Assembly (NCBI GenBank): GCA_022478985.1
Contig: JAKSZP010009473.1
Location: 53,209-117,208, forward strand
Direction: 5' to 3'
DNA: 64,000 nt
DNA from: Massospora cicadina
Lineage: Eukaryota; Entomophthoromycota; Entomophthoromycetes; Entomophthorales; Entomophthoraceae
Shown in pieces: positions 11,580 through 21,997 of the stretch (within the stretch, counting starts at the first letter, position 1; each line of letters opens with the position of its first letter). The translations under genes were made by a program, and so were the position numbers. The notes beneath the pieces are model-generated. The model had not been told where the DNA came from and searched no databases. It saw only the letters and a list, made by a program, of their open reading frames with translations.

Positions 11580-12990
11580 AGAATACCACACCAGCTGGAT
11601 ATGAGGAACTCAAACTTACCTTAGACGCGGTGCTCAAAAAACAAGATGAACTTCTTCAAGAACAAGATGCTGTCATGCACCAACTTGATAGTACGTTTAG
11701 CCAAATTCAAATCTTGGGAAAATAAACAAAAAACTCTCCAACTGATTGAATGATACCACCAAATGGCTGCAGTGTGCAGAAAAAAGATTGACCAATACCT
11801 ATCAGTCTTCTTGCTGGGACAAGGATGACCATCAAGAAGGGTCATCATATGAGGAAGAATATGACGCTGGTCAGAGCTACTACACCCAGGATGGTAGTAC
11901 CAGATACAAATATGAGTTGGAATGATACTTCCCTCAAGTAATGGTGGTACCGCCCATGGCAGAAGGTCACACTACCCCTGAAGCGGTGGACATCCCAAAT
12001 TCCATTAATCCAGCTCCTCATCAAGAAACTGCTTTTAGATCTCGACCCATTCCTCAGTATAGCCCAAACCCCGTGAATGGGATGAGGAGGTTAATATTGA
12101 AAAACTACCTCCATTTGACTGCAACAGGAACATTCTTGGGTTCTTCAAACGGTTTGAGTTTGCAGTGGAAGGCGCATCTGATAGATGGAAGGCTAAGTTG
12201 TTAATATCTGCCTTGGATGTCAGAAGCACCAATCAGGTCACCTGTTACCTCCCAAGTAGCTCTGTCACCTATAAGGATGTAAAGGATACCATACTCCGCC
12301 TGTTTGGGGGTACTTCAAAGATGTCACAGCGAAAAGCAGAATTCTTAATGATCAGATTCCATCAAAATGAGACTCTCCTGGAGTTCGCTGATCAATTCAC
12401 AACAGAAGCCCATGTGCTGATTGGAGCAGGGTACTTAGCAGAAGCTGACGTGTGCATTTCCATGACCTCCACAGTGAAGCCATATCACAAACTTCATAAT
12501 GTCATTTTGCCACTTCTGGATGATGACGTACCTCTGCTCAAGATTGTACAGTTTTTGCATCATGTATCCCCTAACTTTCCGCTGCCAAATATGGAATGGA
12601 AGACTACCGCCACTACTGCACCCTCTTATTCAGGAGAATACTCTTGTTTGACTCCAGCTCCTATTAGTAATTCTCAGCATTTCTATAACTCTGCGCCTCA
12701 TCCTCAGCTGAATTATACTCAACAGTACGATCAGTGACAATGGGCTGGCCATGAAAACTGTCAGCAACCCAGTTATCGACCAGGACCTAGCTATGCTGAC
12801 TGTCAACAATCAGCTTACTGACCTGGGGCTGGTTACACTGAACAACCTCAAACTTTCTGGTCTGGACCCTTTTATAATAATCAAGGACGTGGCTCTTATG
12901 GGGTTAACTGCTATGAATGCAGTCACCCTGGTCATTTGGCAAAATTCTGCCATAACCGCCATGTGAACTATGTACACCAAGATCAATACT
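11580..12990 (+). pseudogene. gag of element B
   Basis: Gag forms the virus-like particle and binds the RNA. The N-terminal part (11599-11724) is a heptad-rich coiled-coil beginning YEELKLTLDAVLKKQDELL and closed by a stop. The core lies at 12130-12740, with WKAKLLISAL, LRLFGG and ETLLEFADQF, matching the Gag core of element E (LHEFGG, DEAIDKFVDQF). A canonical zinc knuckle, C-X2-C-X4-H-X4-C (CYECSHPGHLAKFC), lies at 12909-12950 in another frame. A TGA at about 12735 sits where an Arg CGA is expected. Confidence 0.85.
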
Positions 12991-13216
12991 ATTAGGGAAA
13001 AGATGGAGCGGAGTAAGGATGGGACCCTATACATCTGAGATACCCACTCAAAACGTCCCTGAATCAATAGTAGTATACCCTGAAAAAGTCCCTCAGTATG
13101 ATGACAGAAGTTTATATCAGTAGCCAGTTGGAGGAGTAAACATAGTAACCCAAGCTCAAATCAAGGCGGCGGTAAAAGAAGAGTCCCCTAAACAACTGAA
13201 GCTGTATGCCTGTCAA

Positions 13217-13858
13217 ATGCTTGATCAAGCTTCCTCAGAAAAACTTGATTCTGCCGCGGATGCACCAACTCTGAAAGGAGTAAACGTTGCCCTTCTGGTA
13301 GATGCCATTGTCAAAGAATACCCCCAAGTCGGTGAGGGGATAATGAGTTTTCTTGAAAAAAGAGAGCCCATAAATGTTCATGTATTAAACAGTCAATATT
13401 CTTCTTATTCTGAGTGTACATACTGTGATATTTTTGTAGCAAAAAATAGAGTTCACGCTATAATAGATACTGGTGCTCCAGTCAACATAGTTTCCACTAA
13501 ATTGATGGCAAAGTTGACGTTAAAACCTGATGTGGACCATCAAATGGTGTATGGAACTGCTGGAGCAGTAAGCACCGTCTCTGAGGGGGCTTACAGTGTG
13601 CTACCTCTGCGCTTTGGGTCCATTGTTGTTGTAGCCCCAGCAATTGTGCTGCCAAATGAAAACTATGACCTGTTAATTGGGACTGCTTTCCTGCGCCATT
13701 TCAGGGCTGTCATTAATATGACAGAGGAGACCCTCATCATTCTGGGTCAGCAGATCCCAATTTACTTTACCACTAGTGGAGTACCAAAGGATCCGGTGCA
13801 TATGAGCCATATCAACCTTGCCTATAGTGATAGGGTGATGCCAGTTCTCTATCACTGA
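13217..13858 (+). pseudogene. Retropepsin (protease) region of element B
   Basis: This is an uninterrupted frame of 213 codons. The catalytic motif is intact: HAIIDTGAPVNIVSTKL. It is followed by the conserved EGAYSVLPLRFG and the second-half motif YDLLIGTAFLR. The homologous region in element E is colinear. It would cleave the Gag-Pol polyprotein. It is the best preserved domain of element B, but upstream stops separate it from gag. Confidence 0.85.
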
Positions 13859-13921
13859 CTAAAGCGCAAGACTTGGGCCCTTCCCCAGCAGATATACAAA
13901 TATCAAGGGATACCTCTTTGA

Positions 13922-14137
13922 GTGGCAGGGCCCATATCTATACCTTCTGGCCATCAAGTCCTAGTGAACTCTGAGTTAGAGGTGGAAGTGCCTAGTGGGT
14001 TATATGGGGAAGTCATTGGGCTCTATCATCAAACATGGTTTGAGCTGCATGTGGCTCCAGGGATTATACTTCTGGGACATGGGGAGATTAAGGTTTTGTT
14101 AGCAAACCTCCAGAGTGAATCAATGCAAATCTGCTGA
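13922..14137 (+). pseudogene. dUTPase-like domain of element B
   Basis: The frame reads PSGHQVLVNSELEVEVPSGLYGEV, then APGIILLGHGEIKVLLANL. This follows the dUTPase core (TG...IP.G.YG..., then G-x-I-D-x-D-Y-x-G-E-x-x-V-x-x-x-N). The Asp/Tyr of motif 3 and the PRSG of motif 2 are missing, so it is probably catalytically dead even by family standards. It sits between protease and RT in this and the other elements. Confidence 0.55.
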
Positions 14138-14399
14138 CACCAAATTGTAGCATATTTACATCTGATTCCAATAGATGAGGTCCGTCAGGTTCATGATTTC
14201 AGGTCGTTGGATGAATTTGGTCTGCTGGCTGAGACACCTGCCAACATACTAACGGTGGTACTGTGGAGTAATTTAATAGGACTATTGGAAGAACAAAAAG
14301 ACCAAGCAATAGCTTTATTTCAGAAGTATAAGAGGATTTTTGCTGTTGAAACTATCATGACTTAGGGTGTGCTTGGGGGTGGTCCATCAAGTAGACACA

Positions 14400-15110
14400 G
14401 GAGATCATCCTCCTATAAGGTCTCAGCTGATCCGCTGATTGCAGGCAGTGGAAGATATTGTTACTGATGAAATTGACAAGTTTCTAGAGCAAGGGATGCT
14501 TGAGCCATCCAAAAGCCCATGGGCTTCACCTGTTCTAATTGTAAAAAAGAAGGATGGCACCAACTGCATAGTAATAGACTACCGGAAGCTCAACAGTATT
14601 ATAAAAAAGGATTTGTACCCTTTGCCAAGAATTGATGATGCTTTAGACTAATTAGGGGGAGCCCATTATTTTTCTGTGATGGACTTGATATCAGGTTACT
14701 GGCAAATTGAGTTACCCCCGGCAGAACAGAAAAATGTGCTGTAATCACCTCCAAAGGCCTTTTCCAACTGATGTAGATGCCTCAAGGGCTGTGCGTTGCC
14801 CCAGCTACGTTTCAGCAAGCCATGGATACTATTCTTGGTGACCTGAAACTGTCATGTGTCCTTGTATACCTTGACAATATTAATGTTTTCTCTCAAACCT
14901 TTTTGGAGCATCTTAACCACCTAGAAGCAGTATTCTGCCAGCTGACTGAGGCAAACATTAAAATTAAACCTCGAAAATGTAACTTCTTCAAAGATCAGCT
15001 GGAATACCTGGGGTTTGTGGTAGACTCTAAAGGGCTGAAACCACAGCCAGCTAAGGTGGAGGCCATCAGCAAAATGACTATGCCCAATAGTAAGTGAGAC
15101 ATACAGGTAT
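14400..15110 (+). pseudogene. Reverse transcriptase of element B
   Basis: RT blocks in order: [36 protein letters not shown], a stop, LISGYWQIELPP, then MPQGLCVAPATFQQAM and VLVYLDNINVF at 14777-15097. The catalytic YxDD box is YLDN: the second Asp (GAT) is AAT after GAC, a CpG-to-CpA change. A TAG directly precedes MPQGL where element E has ACG CGG. The enzyme would copy element RNA into DNA. It is inactive here. Confidence 0.88.
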
Positions 15111-15112
15111 TA

Positions 15113-15660
15113 TTGGGAATGGTCAGTTACTACCGGCGCTTTATCCCTAATTTTAGCTGTATTGGGGGGCCACTATTTGATTTGTTAAAAAAGGATGCTG
15201 TGTTTAAATGGATTGAACGTCATCAATCCGCTTTTCAAACACTTCATATGGCATTGATCAGTGCACCGGTGTTACAATATCCAAACTTCAATTGGGAGTT
15301 TATCATTCAGATGGATGCATCTCTCTCTGCTGTTGGGGCTGTACTTTCTCAGAAAGATGATGTGGGAGAGGAACATCTGGTAGTGTACTGTAGATGAAGT
15401 CTGAACTGTCACAAGCATAATTATACTGTGACCGAGTGGGAGTGCTTAGAAGTGATCTATGCATATAAGCAATTCAGAGTCTATCTGCATGGGTAAAGTT
15501 TAAAGTCATAACAGATCATGCATCATTACGCTGGTTGCAGAACCTCAAAGAACCTGAAGGCCATTTGGCTCGATGGGCTCTTAAGTTGCAGGCTTATGAT
15601 TTTGAGATTCTCCATCAGCCAGGAGTAAAGCATCAGAATGCTGACTGTTTATCTTGATTA
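15113..15660 (+). pseudogene. RNase H of element B
   Basis: Begins with GMVSYYRRFIPNF (the RT-RH connection) and contains YPNFNWEFIIQMDASLSAVGAVLSQ. The first catalytic Asp is retained. Further on are EWECLEVIYAYKQFRVYLHG and a QNADCLS end block. TGA codons at CR*SLN and CLS*LL stand where relatives have CGA. The domain removes RNA from RNA:DNA hybrids. Confidence 0.82.
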
Positions 15661-15839
15661 CTGACTATTGCAGTGACAGCGGACCTCAGCGATGTGATGT
15701 ATGATAAGATGCTCAGCGGAAAATATGATGATGAACCGCCCCAAGTGATCAAAGTGTTAAATGAGATGTGAAATGAATACCTTCTCAATGGAATGAGGAA
15801 CTGTACAAGTGGATCAGTGATTCTATGGTGAATTTTCCA

Positions 15840-16883
15840 CGCCCCTCAGCATGACTGGGAATCATTATGAGCGCGCACAAGGCAGTCAGGCATGGTGGAG
15901 TGCATAAGACTATGGAGTTGTTATGCCCCAGTACTATTGGGAAAATATGAGCTTTGATGTGCTCAAAACTATTTCCTGTTGCCATCAGTGCCAAGTGGAG
16001 AAGCCATTTTGCCGTACAATGTCATATTGGTTAGTGAAACCACATTTTGCTTGGCACACAGTTTTCCTTGATGTTGTTGGCCCCTTGCCAACAGGAGCCA
16101 ACCAGTGTAAGTACATTCTTGTGGCTATCAACCACTTGACCTGGTGGGTTAAAGCGAGGGCAATATGAGACTTGGGGGCAGTTACTGTGGCCAGGTTCAT
16201 GATGGAATGCATTATTCAGTGACACAGCTGCCCTCAGTTTATTCTCACTGACAATGGAACCAACTTTCACCTCACACATCCTATCCAAACTGAATGAGCT
16301 TATGGGAATCCGCGGGGTTCTGATGACCCCATATCACCCCAAATCCAATGGAAAGGTCAAATGGGTTAATGGAACTCTGGTGAACATACTACAAAAATTA
16401 GTAATGGATCAACCTTCTGATTGGAGCTCTCTCCTTTCCACTGCCATGTGTTCACCTATAACATTAATTACCATTCCGCCATGGGGAAAAGTCCCCTCCA
16501 ACTACTATATGGCCAACACCCAGCTCTTCCAGTGGTACTTTACTTATTTATAGAAGACACCAGTGGACTGGAACCCTACCGCTATTTGACTAACCTCACA
16601 AACATTCTGATCAAACTGCAAACTGAAGCATATTCCTTCAGCTTAGCCAAGAAGATCAGGAATCAGGCCGCTGATCAGGCATGTCATATTGGGCTGGCAC
16701 CATTCAAGGAAGGTGATATGGTTCTCTTCCATGACCAACATGGATTCAGGCATGAAACACAAGCTGGCCAGTATTTGGATTGGTCTGTTCAAAGTTATAG
16801 AGAAAACTGGAGTTGATGCATATACCATCAAGGATCCTGCAAGTGGTCAGATCATTAACCAAGTACATGTTAAGTTCCTATGA
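15840..16883 (+). pseudogene. Integrase of element B
   Basis: The zinc-domain relic includes CHQCQ near 15985. The core reads FLDVVGPLP (first Asp), LTDNGTNF (second Asp) and YHPKSNGKVKWVNGTL, where the catalytic Glu of VERVNGTL has become Lys. The C-terminal domain (16689-16883) reads IGLFKVIEKTGVDAYTIKD and ends IINQVHVKFL. The same ending is found in elements E and G. No chromodomain follows. Confidence 0.85.
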
Positions 16884-16913
16884 CCTTACAAGTAATAGAA
16901 TCTTATTGTTCAG

Positions 16914-16928
16914 TCAAGGAGGGGGTAA
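16914..16928 (+). promoter_or_regulatory. Polypurine tract of element B
   Basis: CAAGGAGGGGGTAA lies directly upstream of the 3' LTR. Confidence 0.7.
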
Positions 16929-17502
16929 TGTCACAATTCCAATATGACTGGACGATAATTGTGGGACAGCTAGGGGTGGAATCCGCCAAAAATGATATCA
17001 GTTATGATTATTCAAGTGCCTCGAGATGAGGCAATATTGGGATATAATGAGCTTTTATTGGATATAATGGGTTTTATTGGATCGCCTCTATATAAGGTGA
17101 TAAGGCAATAAGGCGATGTTGACATTCAATGAATACAAAGTAAATCGCCTACAATTAGGGTGACAGAGGATTAGAGAATAACAAGCCAAATTTGAGGAGA
17201 ATTGATGGAATAGAATAGCCCAAGCCAAGAGAGTAGTATCACCTGAAGCTGCTGTATATAAGTGAGATGGGCAATTGAGAGAGATAGGTTGTTAACAGTA
17301 GAGAAGAAACGGGACAGCGTAAGGTCACTGTATTTATTAAAAATAAATAAAGAATCAATTAGGCAATTGCTCCTATTTTTAAGTTTATTTTAAAGTGTGT
17401 CTGTAGGACTGACAATCACCACATTGTTTGTCTGTTGCTCAGTGGGTTTGACTCATACAAACAATATGACAGATCCTAACAATACTGTCCAAATTTATAA
17501 CA
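16929..17502 (+). repeat. 3' LTR of element B
   Basis: Starts TGTCACAATTCC and ends TTTATAACA. It is followed by ATGAT, the duplicate of 10898-10902. Confidence 0.9.
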
Positions 17503-17507
17503 ATGAT

Positions 17508-17838
17508 TTTATATGTTCTTTTAATATATACAGCTTTGATCTCCAAATTCAACCTTTGCTTACTGTCCTTTATAAAGAATCATCAAAAGTATTTGTGGTA
17601 GACCTCATGATGTCATGATTATTTGGCTGAGATGGTTTTTGGAATGATGGGATTCATGTGAGTTCAAATGGATCTTGAATGCTGGATAAATTCAAATTAC
17701 TTAAGGGAGTTATGTTGCTGCAGAATCTACTAAAATCTCAACAAGCAATAAATTCTAAGGTGATCAACTAAAAACCCAAATCCCTTCTGAAATCTGCTAA
17801 AATACTTGATAGAGATCTTGTCCTTCAGAGAGCATCTG
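17508..17838. other. Unique flank between element B and a SINE
   Basis: Contains the end of the short open frame that crosses the element B target site (stop near 17618). Nothing else recognisable. Confidence 0.3.
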
Positions 17839-17852
17839 AATCTGCTGAATCA

Positions 17853-18135
17853 AATTTTAATATTATATGAGGTGGGCCAACCTGAGGATGAACTGGACCA
17901 ATTAAAGGGTAATCAAATTGATTTAAAAGGAGGATAAATCCTGGAAAATCCCTATGGACGGCATTCTGATAGAACAGGAACTCCATGGCCACCTTGCTAT
18001 TTGCTATCTCAGTATGGGGTATTGGTGTGCAACAATAACATAGTCATAATTTCTCCTACCTTGTTCATCTACTGGGATTAAACTCAGGAGGCAGTGGTCA
18101 TTATGTCCATACTCTACTACTAGGGTACTTTCCTC
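17853..18135 (-). mobile_element. tRNA-derived SINE, copy 3 (oldest)
   Basis: About 280 bp aligning end to end with the copies at 24949-25228 and 26484-26759. It is flanked by 14-bp target duplicates with one mismatch: AATCTGCTGAATCA (17839-17852) and AATCTGCTGTATCA (18136-18149). Pol III boxes are recognisable near the right-hand (5') end but decayed. Nearly every CpG of copy 1 is TpG or CpA here, so this is the oldest of the three. Confidence 0.85.
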
Positions 18136-19663
18136 AATCTGCTGTATCAATAAGAAAATATTGTGGCCACTGGAATCCTCCACATTCTGCTGCTTCATTC
18201 TGTAAATCACTGTACCCTACTTGATCCAAGACTTTGACTAAATTTATAAAATCTTCAAATTCTAAATAAAACTATTCACAGTTTATATTGCAATTTTTTC
18301 TAGTCTTTACTAGAGATTTCACCGTTTAAATTAACAGAGATGTCCTTGGTGATAAATATTCCACCAAGAGATTTCCCTAAAGACTCAAAAGTCTACTAGG
18401 AGACTCTGCTGGAGCTATAGCATAACAATTATGTAGCCTTAAAGGAGCCAGCCTTCAAATTTAATTAAAGATGCAAAATATGGTCTATCTAGAAAGGCCA
18501 CTACTCACTTCTTATCAATTACCTTAAAGATGTCTTTAATGAGTTTAAGGGGCCTTTAGACACTTATTTGAGTGATGATCCTAGACCTTCATTTTAGATG
18601 CTTTATGCTAGGAACTATGAAACTAGCTGTGATAGGAAATAATGACTTAACAACAAGATGTGGAATGTAGAGATTTATACAGCTATTGATAAGCAATGTT
18701 TGAAATAGTTTTTGGGATCTTATTAATCCTTTCAACGATTTGATGCTTATATGCATCCAAAAATAGAGGTTTGTGTAAATCTAAAAATGCATATATATCC
18801 AATAAATGAGGGTTATATACATATATTTCAAAATTTATTGAATGTTTATATTATGGACAAGTACAAAAATAATCACAAAAAGGTTAAATATCAGCTAAGA
18901 AATTTTTACCAAATTTTAGGGCCAAGAAAACAGATGATTTTTTAAAACCATTGAAAGGTTTATAGGGCATAAGTATGACAGATGTAACTCAAAAAATATA
19001 TGCGTTTAATCAAATTAAATTTGAGGTTTTTTTTTCTTATTATCAGGGATGAAATCTACAGAACTATATTTACTATTTTCTGTTACTTTTATCATGTACT
19101 TTAATGAATTCCAAAAGTAATTTTTATTAAGCAACAGTGTTTGTGGAATATGTATGTCGGTTGAGTTATGTTACTTTTAGTTAGAATTTTGTTCATCATT
19201 GTCAAGGAACTGATATCTGGATATTGGTGTAGCATACCAATTCAGGAGTATGAGTCTGGAGCCATTTCAGTTTTTAATCTCATGCATAGCTTTTACTTTT
19301 TAAAATATCTGTATCTTATTGAAAAGAACCATTACATTAAACTTTGTAATTTTTAAGCCTATAAGTACCCTGTGGGGAACTTTTTTGTTTGTATATTCAT
19401 TGCTGCTAAACACAGGGTTTGTTGATAAAATTAAAAATATTATATGTATCTATATATACTATCTGATAACTATAATGTTTTTGCTAACCTATTTATTATA
19501 ATAGGACCCTTTATAATTTTTTCATTTTTTAAGATGGCTCTGTCATCTTTATAAAGCTGTCATTTTAGATATGCTGCCTTGATAGTGAGAATTTATAATT
19601 TAGCCTTGATATTCAAATCAGTAGTTTAAAGATGATACTATATAGTAAGTATAAGTGGATCTA

Positions 19664-19710
19664 ATGATATAGCTTTAACCATCTAGTACTAAAAAAATGA
19701 TATAGCTTTA
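19664..19710 (+). mobile_element. Ultra-short retroposon tail with 14-bp target duplication
   Basis: A 19-base insert, ACCATCTAGTACTAAAAAA (19678-19696), is flanked by perfect 14-bp duplicates ATGATATAGCTTTA (19664-19677 and 19697-19710). The A-tail plus direct repeats is the product of target-primed reverse transcription. Here almost the entire element is missing. The same 3' end occurs at 41200-41232. Confidence 0.7.
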
Positions 19711-20229
19711 TTTGTATTATAAATTTAAAAGTCTGGGCTAATGAACACCATGGCGCATCAAATGCAATTAGCAATGCCCATATTGTAAATTCTATAATCT
19801 AAACTCATGTGACATATGCATGATTTAGGTACCATAATACTATATATTTAGCTTTTAGTTAAGAAATGTCAGTGTTCATGTACAATTGCATAACATAAAA
19901 CTAAAATAGTCACTTGTACTATATTTATACTAGTACAATCTTACTTTACAAAAATTACTAAATTTCTAGCCATCTTGCATATTAACTTTTTAAGTAATTT
20001 ACTAATAATGGTCAAGGTATTAAGCCTAAAAGTACTAGATCATCTATTTTGCAAAAATAAGTATAGCTTTTTTATGAACTTAATATGTTAATGAAAGGCA
20101 AGATTTTGTTAGTGGTTTATATAAGGTTATTTTATACCTAATTTCTAAATTATATTACTGACAAAGTTTCTTAAAAGAAACTAATAAAGTAATTATACTT
20201 TAATTTATCAAGATAAGAATTACAAAAAA

Positions 20230-20289
20230 GGACCATACCTTATTTTTAATGTTTCAATTTACTTAAGAACTCACTATAAGGTATGATCC
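20230..20289. repeat. Imperfect inverted repeat
   Basis: GGACCATACCTTA (20230-20242) and TAAGGTATGATCC (20277-20289) are complementary with one mismatch, separated by 34 bases. It could be a very small non-autonomous element or a hairpin. No target duplication is evident. Confidence 0.35.
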
Positions 20290-21997
20290 ATATATGCTTC
20301 TACGTTATATTTAAACTAGCTACTTTGAGTTTATAAACTGGTATACTATCAAACTTACCAAACAAGCTAAATATTTTATAGCTTATCTAAGGCTGTTGGC
20401 CTGAGGATTAAACAATATATACATATCTTACCTACTTAGTACAAAGAGAATATTATGACTTAAGGTGGGCAAACTTTAATATAAATATGCTATAATAAAT
20501 GGATGATAGAGAACAGACTTGTAGAGTGGTAAATATACCCTTTTGAAACCTTTTACATATCTGACCGGCTAGGCATATAATTTTGGGCTTAAATGTTGTT
20601 TGGCTGGACCAGGGATATAGATTATATAATTTAACATATTTACTTTAGCTCCTCTGGCCAAGAATTTAAATCGCAAAGCATAACCCTTATAGTCAGTTTA
20701 TGGAGTAAACTATTCTTGTAAGAGAGGCTGTTAGGTCGAATTCTTGACTATTAAAACTTACTTTTATATTTAGGCTATATAATTCAAAAAATTCAATTCA
20801 AAATAACGAACTCTAAGTTCTCTTTTTATTCTATATATCAAATCTGATAAAAACTTACAGAAATTGAATTTATGATCACATCTAATAAATTGTAACAGAC
20901 TGGCATGAAAACAAAATCCTGTATTACCAAAAAATAAACAAATAAACTCTCTACTTATATGTATATGGTTATTGTCAATTAAATATACCAGCATAGATAA
21001 AATTAGCGGCAAACGGACAAACTGTTGAGAACTCAAGGCTAAGAACCCAAGAAAGAAGGTTAGAAAGCTTGGGTTATGCTGTACTACTATTTGAAGTGAG
21101 ATCAATAAATTTGTGGCATAAAACTACTAAAACTTTATTGCAGCTCAAGAAACTTACTAAGAGAATTTAATGTTTAAACCTCATTTGCAGGTTTATAAAA
21201 AGCTAACCAAAGAGAGTTGAGAGATTTAAGCATGGTTTATTTTACTTATAGAATGACTTTCTCGCAAAACACTTATTGCTACACTAAAACGACAAGTTTA
21301 CTCTTTTAAAGTTGCAGCCTTTATTGATTTTTTTCGAATGACAAGCAAGTATCATTCTATAGAGCTTGGTTTTTACAAAACTTGTTAGCTATAGATGGCT
21401 GCAAATGAGCGGAAGCTTCTTTTAAACATGCAAATTAGTGTTGAAACTTTTGCAAACCAATTTGCTGTTTAGTGCCTAAATCGAATAGGTTTAAGCGTAG
21501 AGATTCATATGATTTAGAAACAAAAAGTAAGCCATATTGTTAACCGATATAAAATTTATAAGTAAAGATGAACAAGGCTGAATTTTGTTTTTTGTTTAGC
21601 TTTCTTTAGCATATTACCATTATATTTACAAAGACACAATCGGTCATCTTAACTATCTTGTTTAGATGTGTTTAATACCCTTGAAACTTATTTTGATGTC
21701 TCTACTATAAAAACCTGCAACTAGATGTGGAAACTTTTCTCTCTATTAGAAATAATCAAAATCTAATTATTCCAGAAACTTTGATTGCTTAAATATATTT
21801 CGGATGTTTAAAAAAATATAACAAATATTTAGCAATACTAGTTGTTGAACAGTATTTTGTATCTACAAATTAAAGACACTACTTTAGAACATTTTTACTA
21901 AACATAGCTAAATATTTTTCGCATAGATTCTCAAAATCAAGGAAAAGTGAAGAGAATACCAAATGACATTTGGCAAAAATATCGCCCCAGGTTGAGG

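Larger units (their letters stand above)
10903..17502 (+). mobile_element. Element B: full-length Ty3/Gypsy retrotransposon with target duplication
   Basis: The LTRs at 10903-11477 and 16929-17502 have nearly equal length and clear identity. The flanks carry a perfect 5-bp direct repeat, ATGAT (10898-10902 and 17503-17507). Internal order: primer site 11479, gag, CCHC knuckle 12909-12950, protease, dUTPase-like domain, RT, RNase H, integrase, polypurine tract. The domain order is that of Ty3/Gypsy. At least nine in-frame stops, many of them TGA where relatives encode Arg, and several shifts inactivate it. Element A lies immediately to the left and is much more diverged, so B arrived later. 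Confidence 0.92.
18160..21990. other. AT-rich intergenic DNA
   Basis: About 3.8 kb, very AT-rich from 18.7 kb on, with only chance reading frames. The longest, 111 codons on the minus strand at 20770-21105, is low-complexity and has no recognisable domain. It contains a tiny retroposon tail (19664-19710) and a short inverted repeat (20230-20289), listed separately. It lies downstream of the dynamin-like gene. Confidence 0.5.

Noticed and set aside
20025..20045. AGTACTAGAT resembling the micro-retroposon tail
   Set aside because: Only ten bases match, there is no adjoining A- or T-tail, and no flanking duplicates are present.
20770..21105. 111-codon minus-strand frame in the AT-rich region
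   Set aside because: Low-complexity composition, no recognisable domain, surrounded by non-coding AT-rich DNA. Likely chance.
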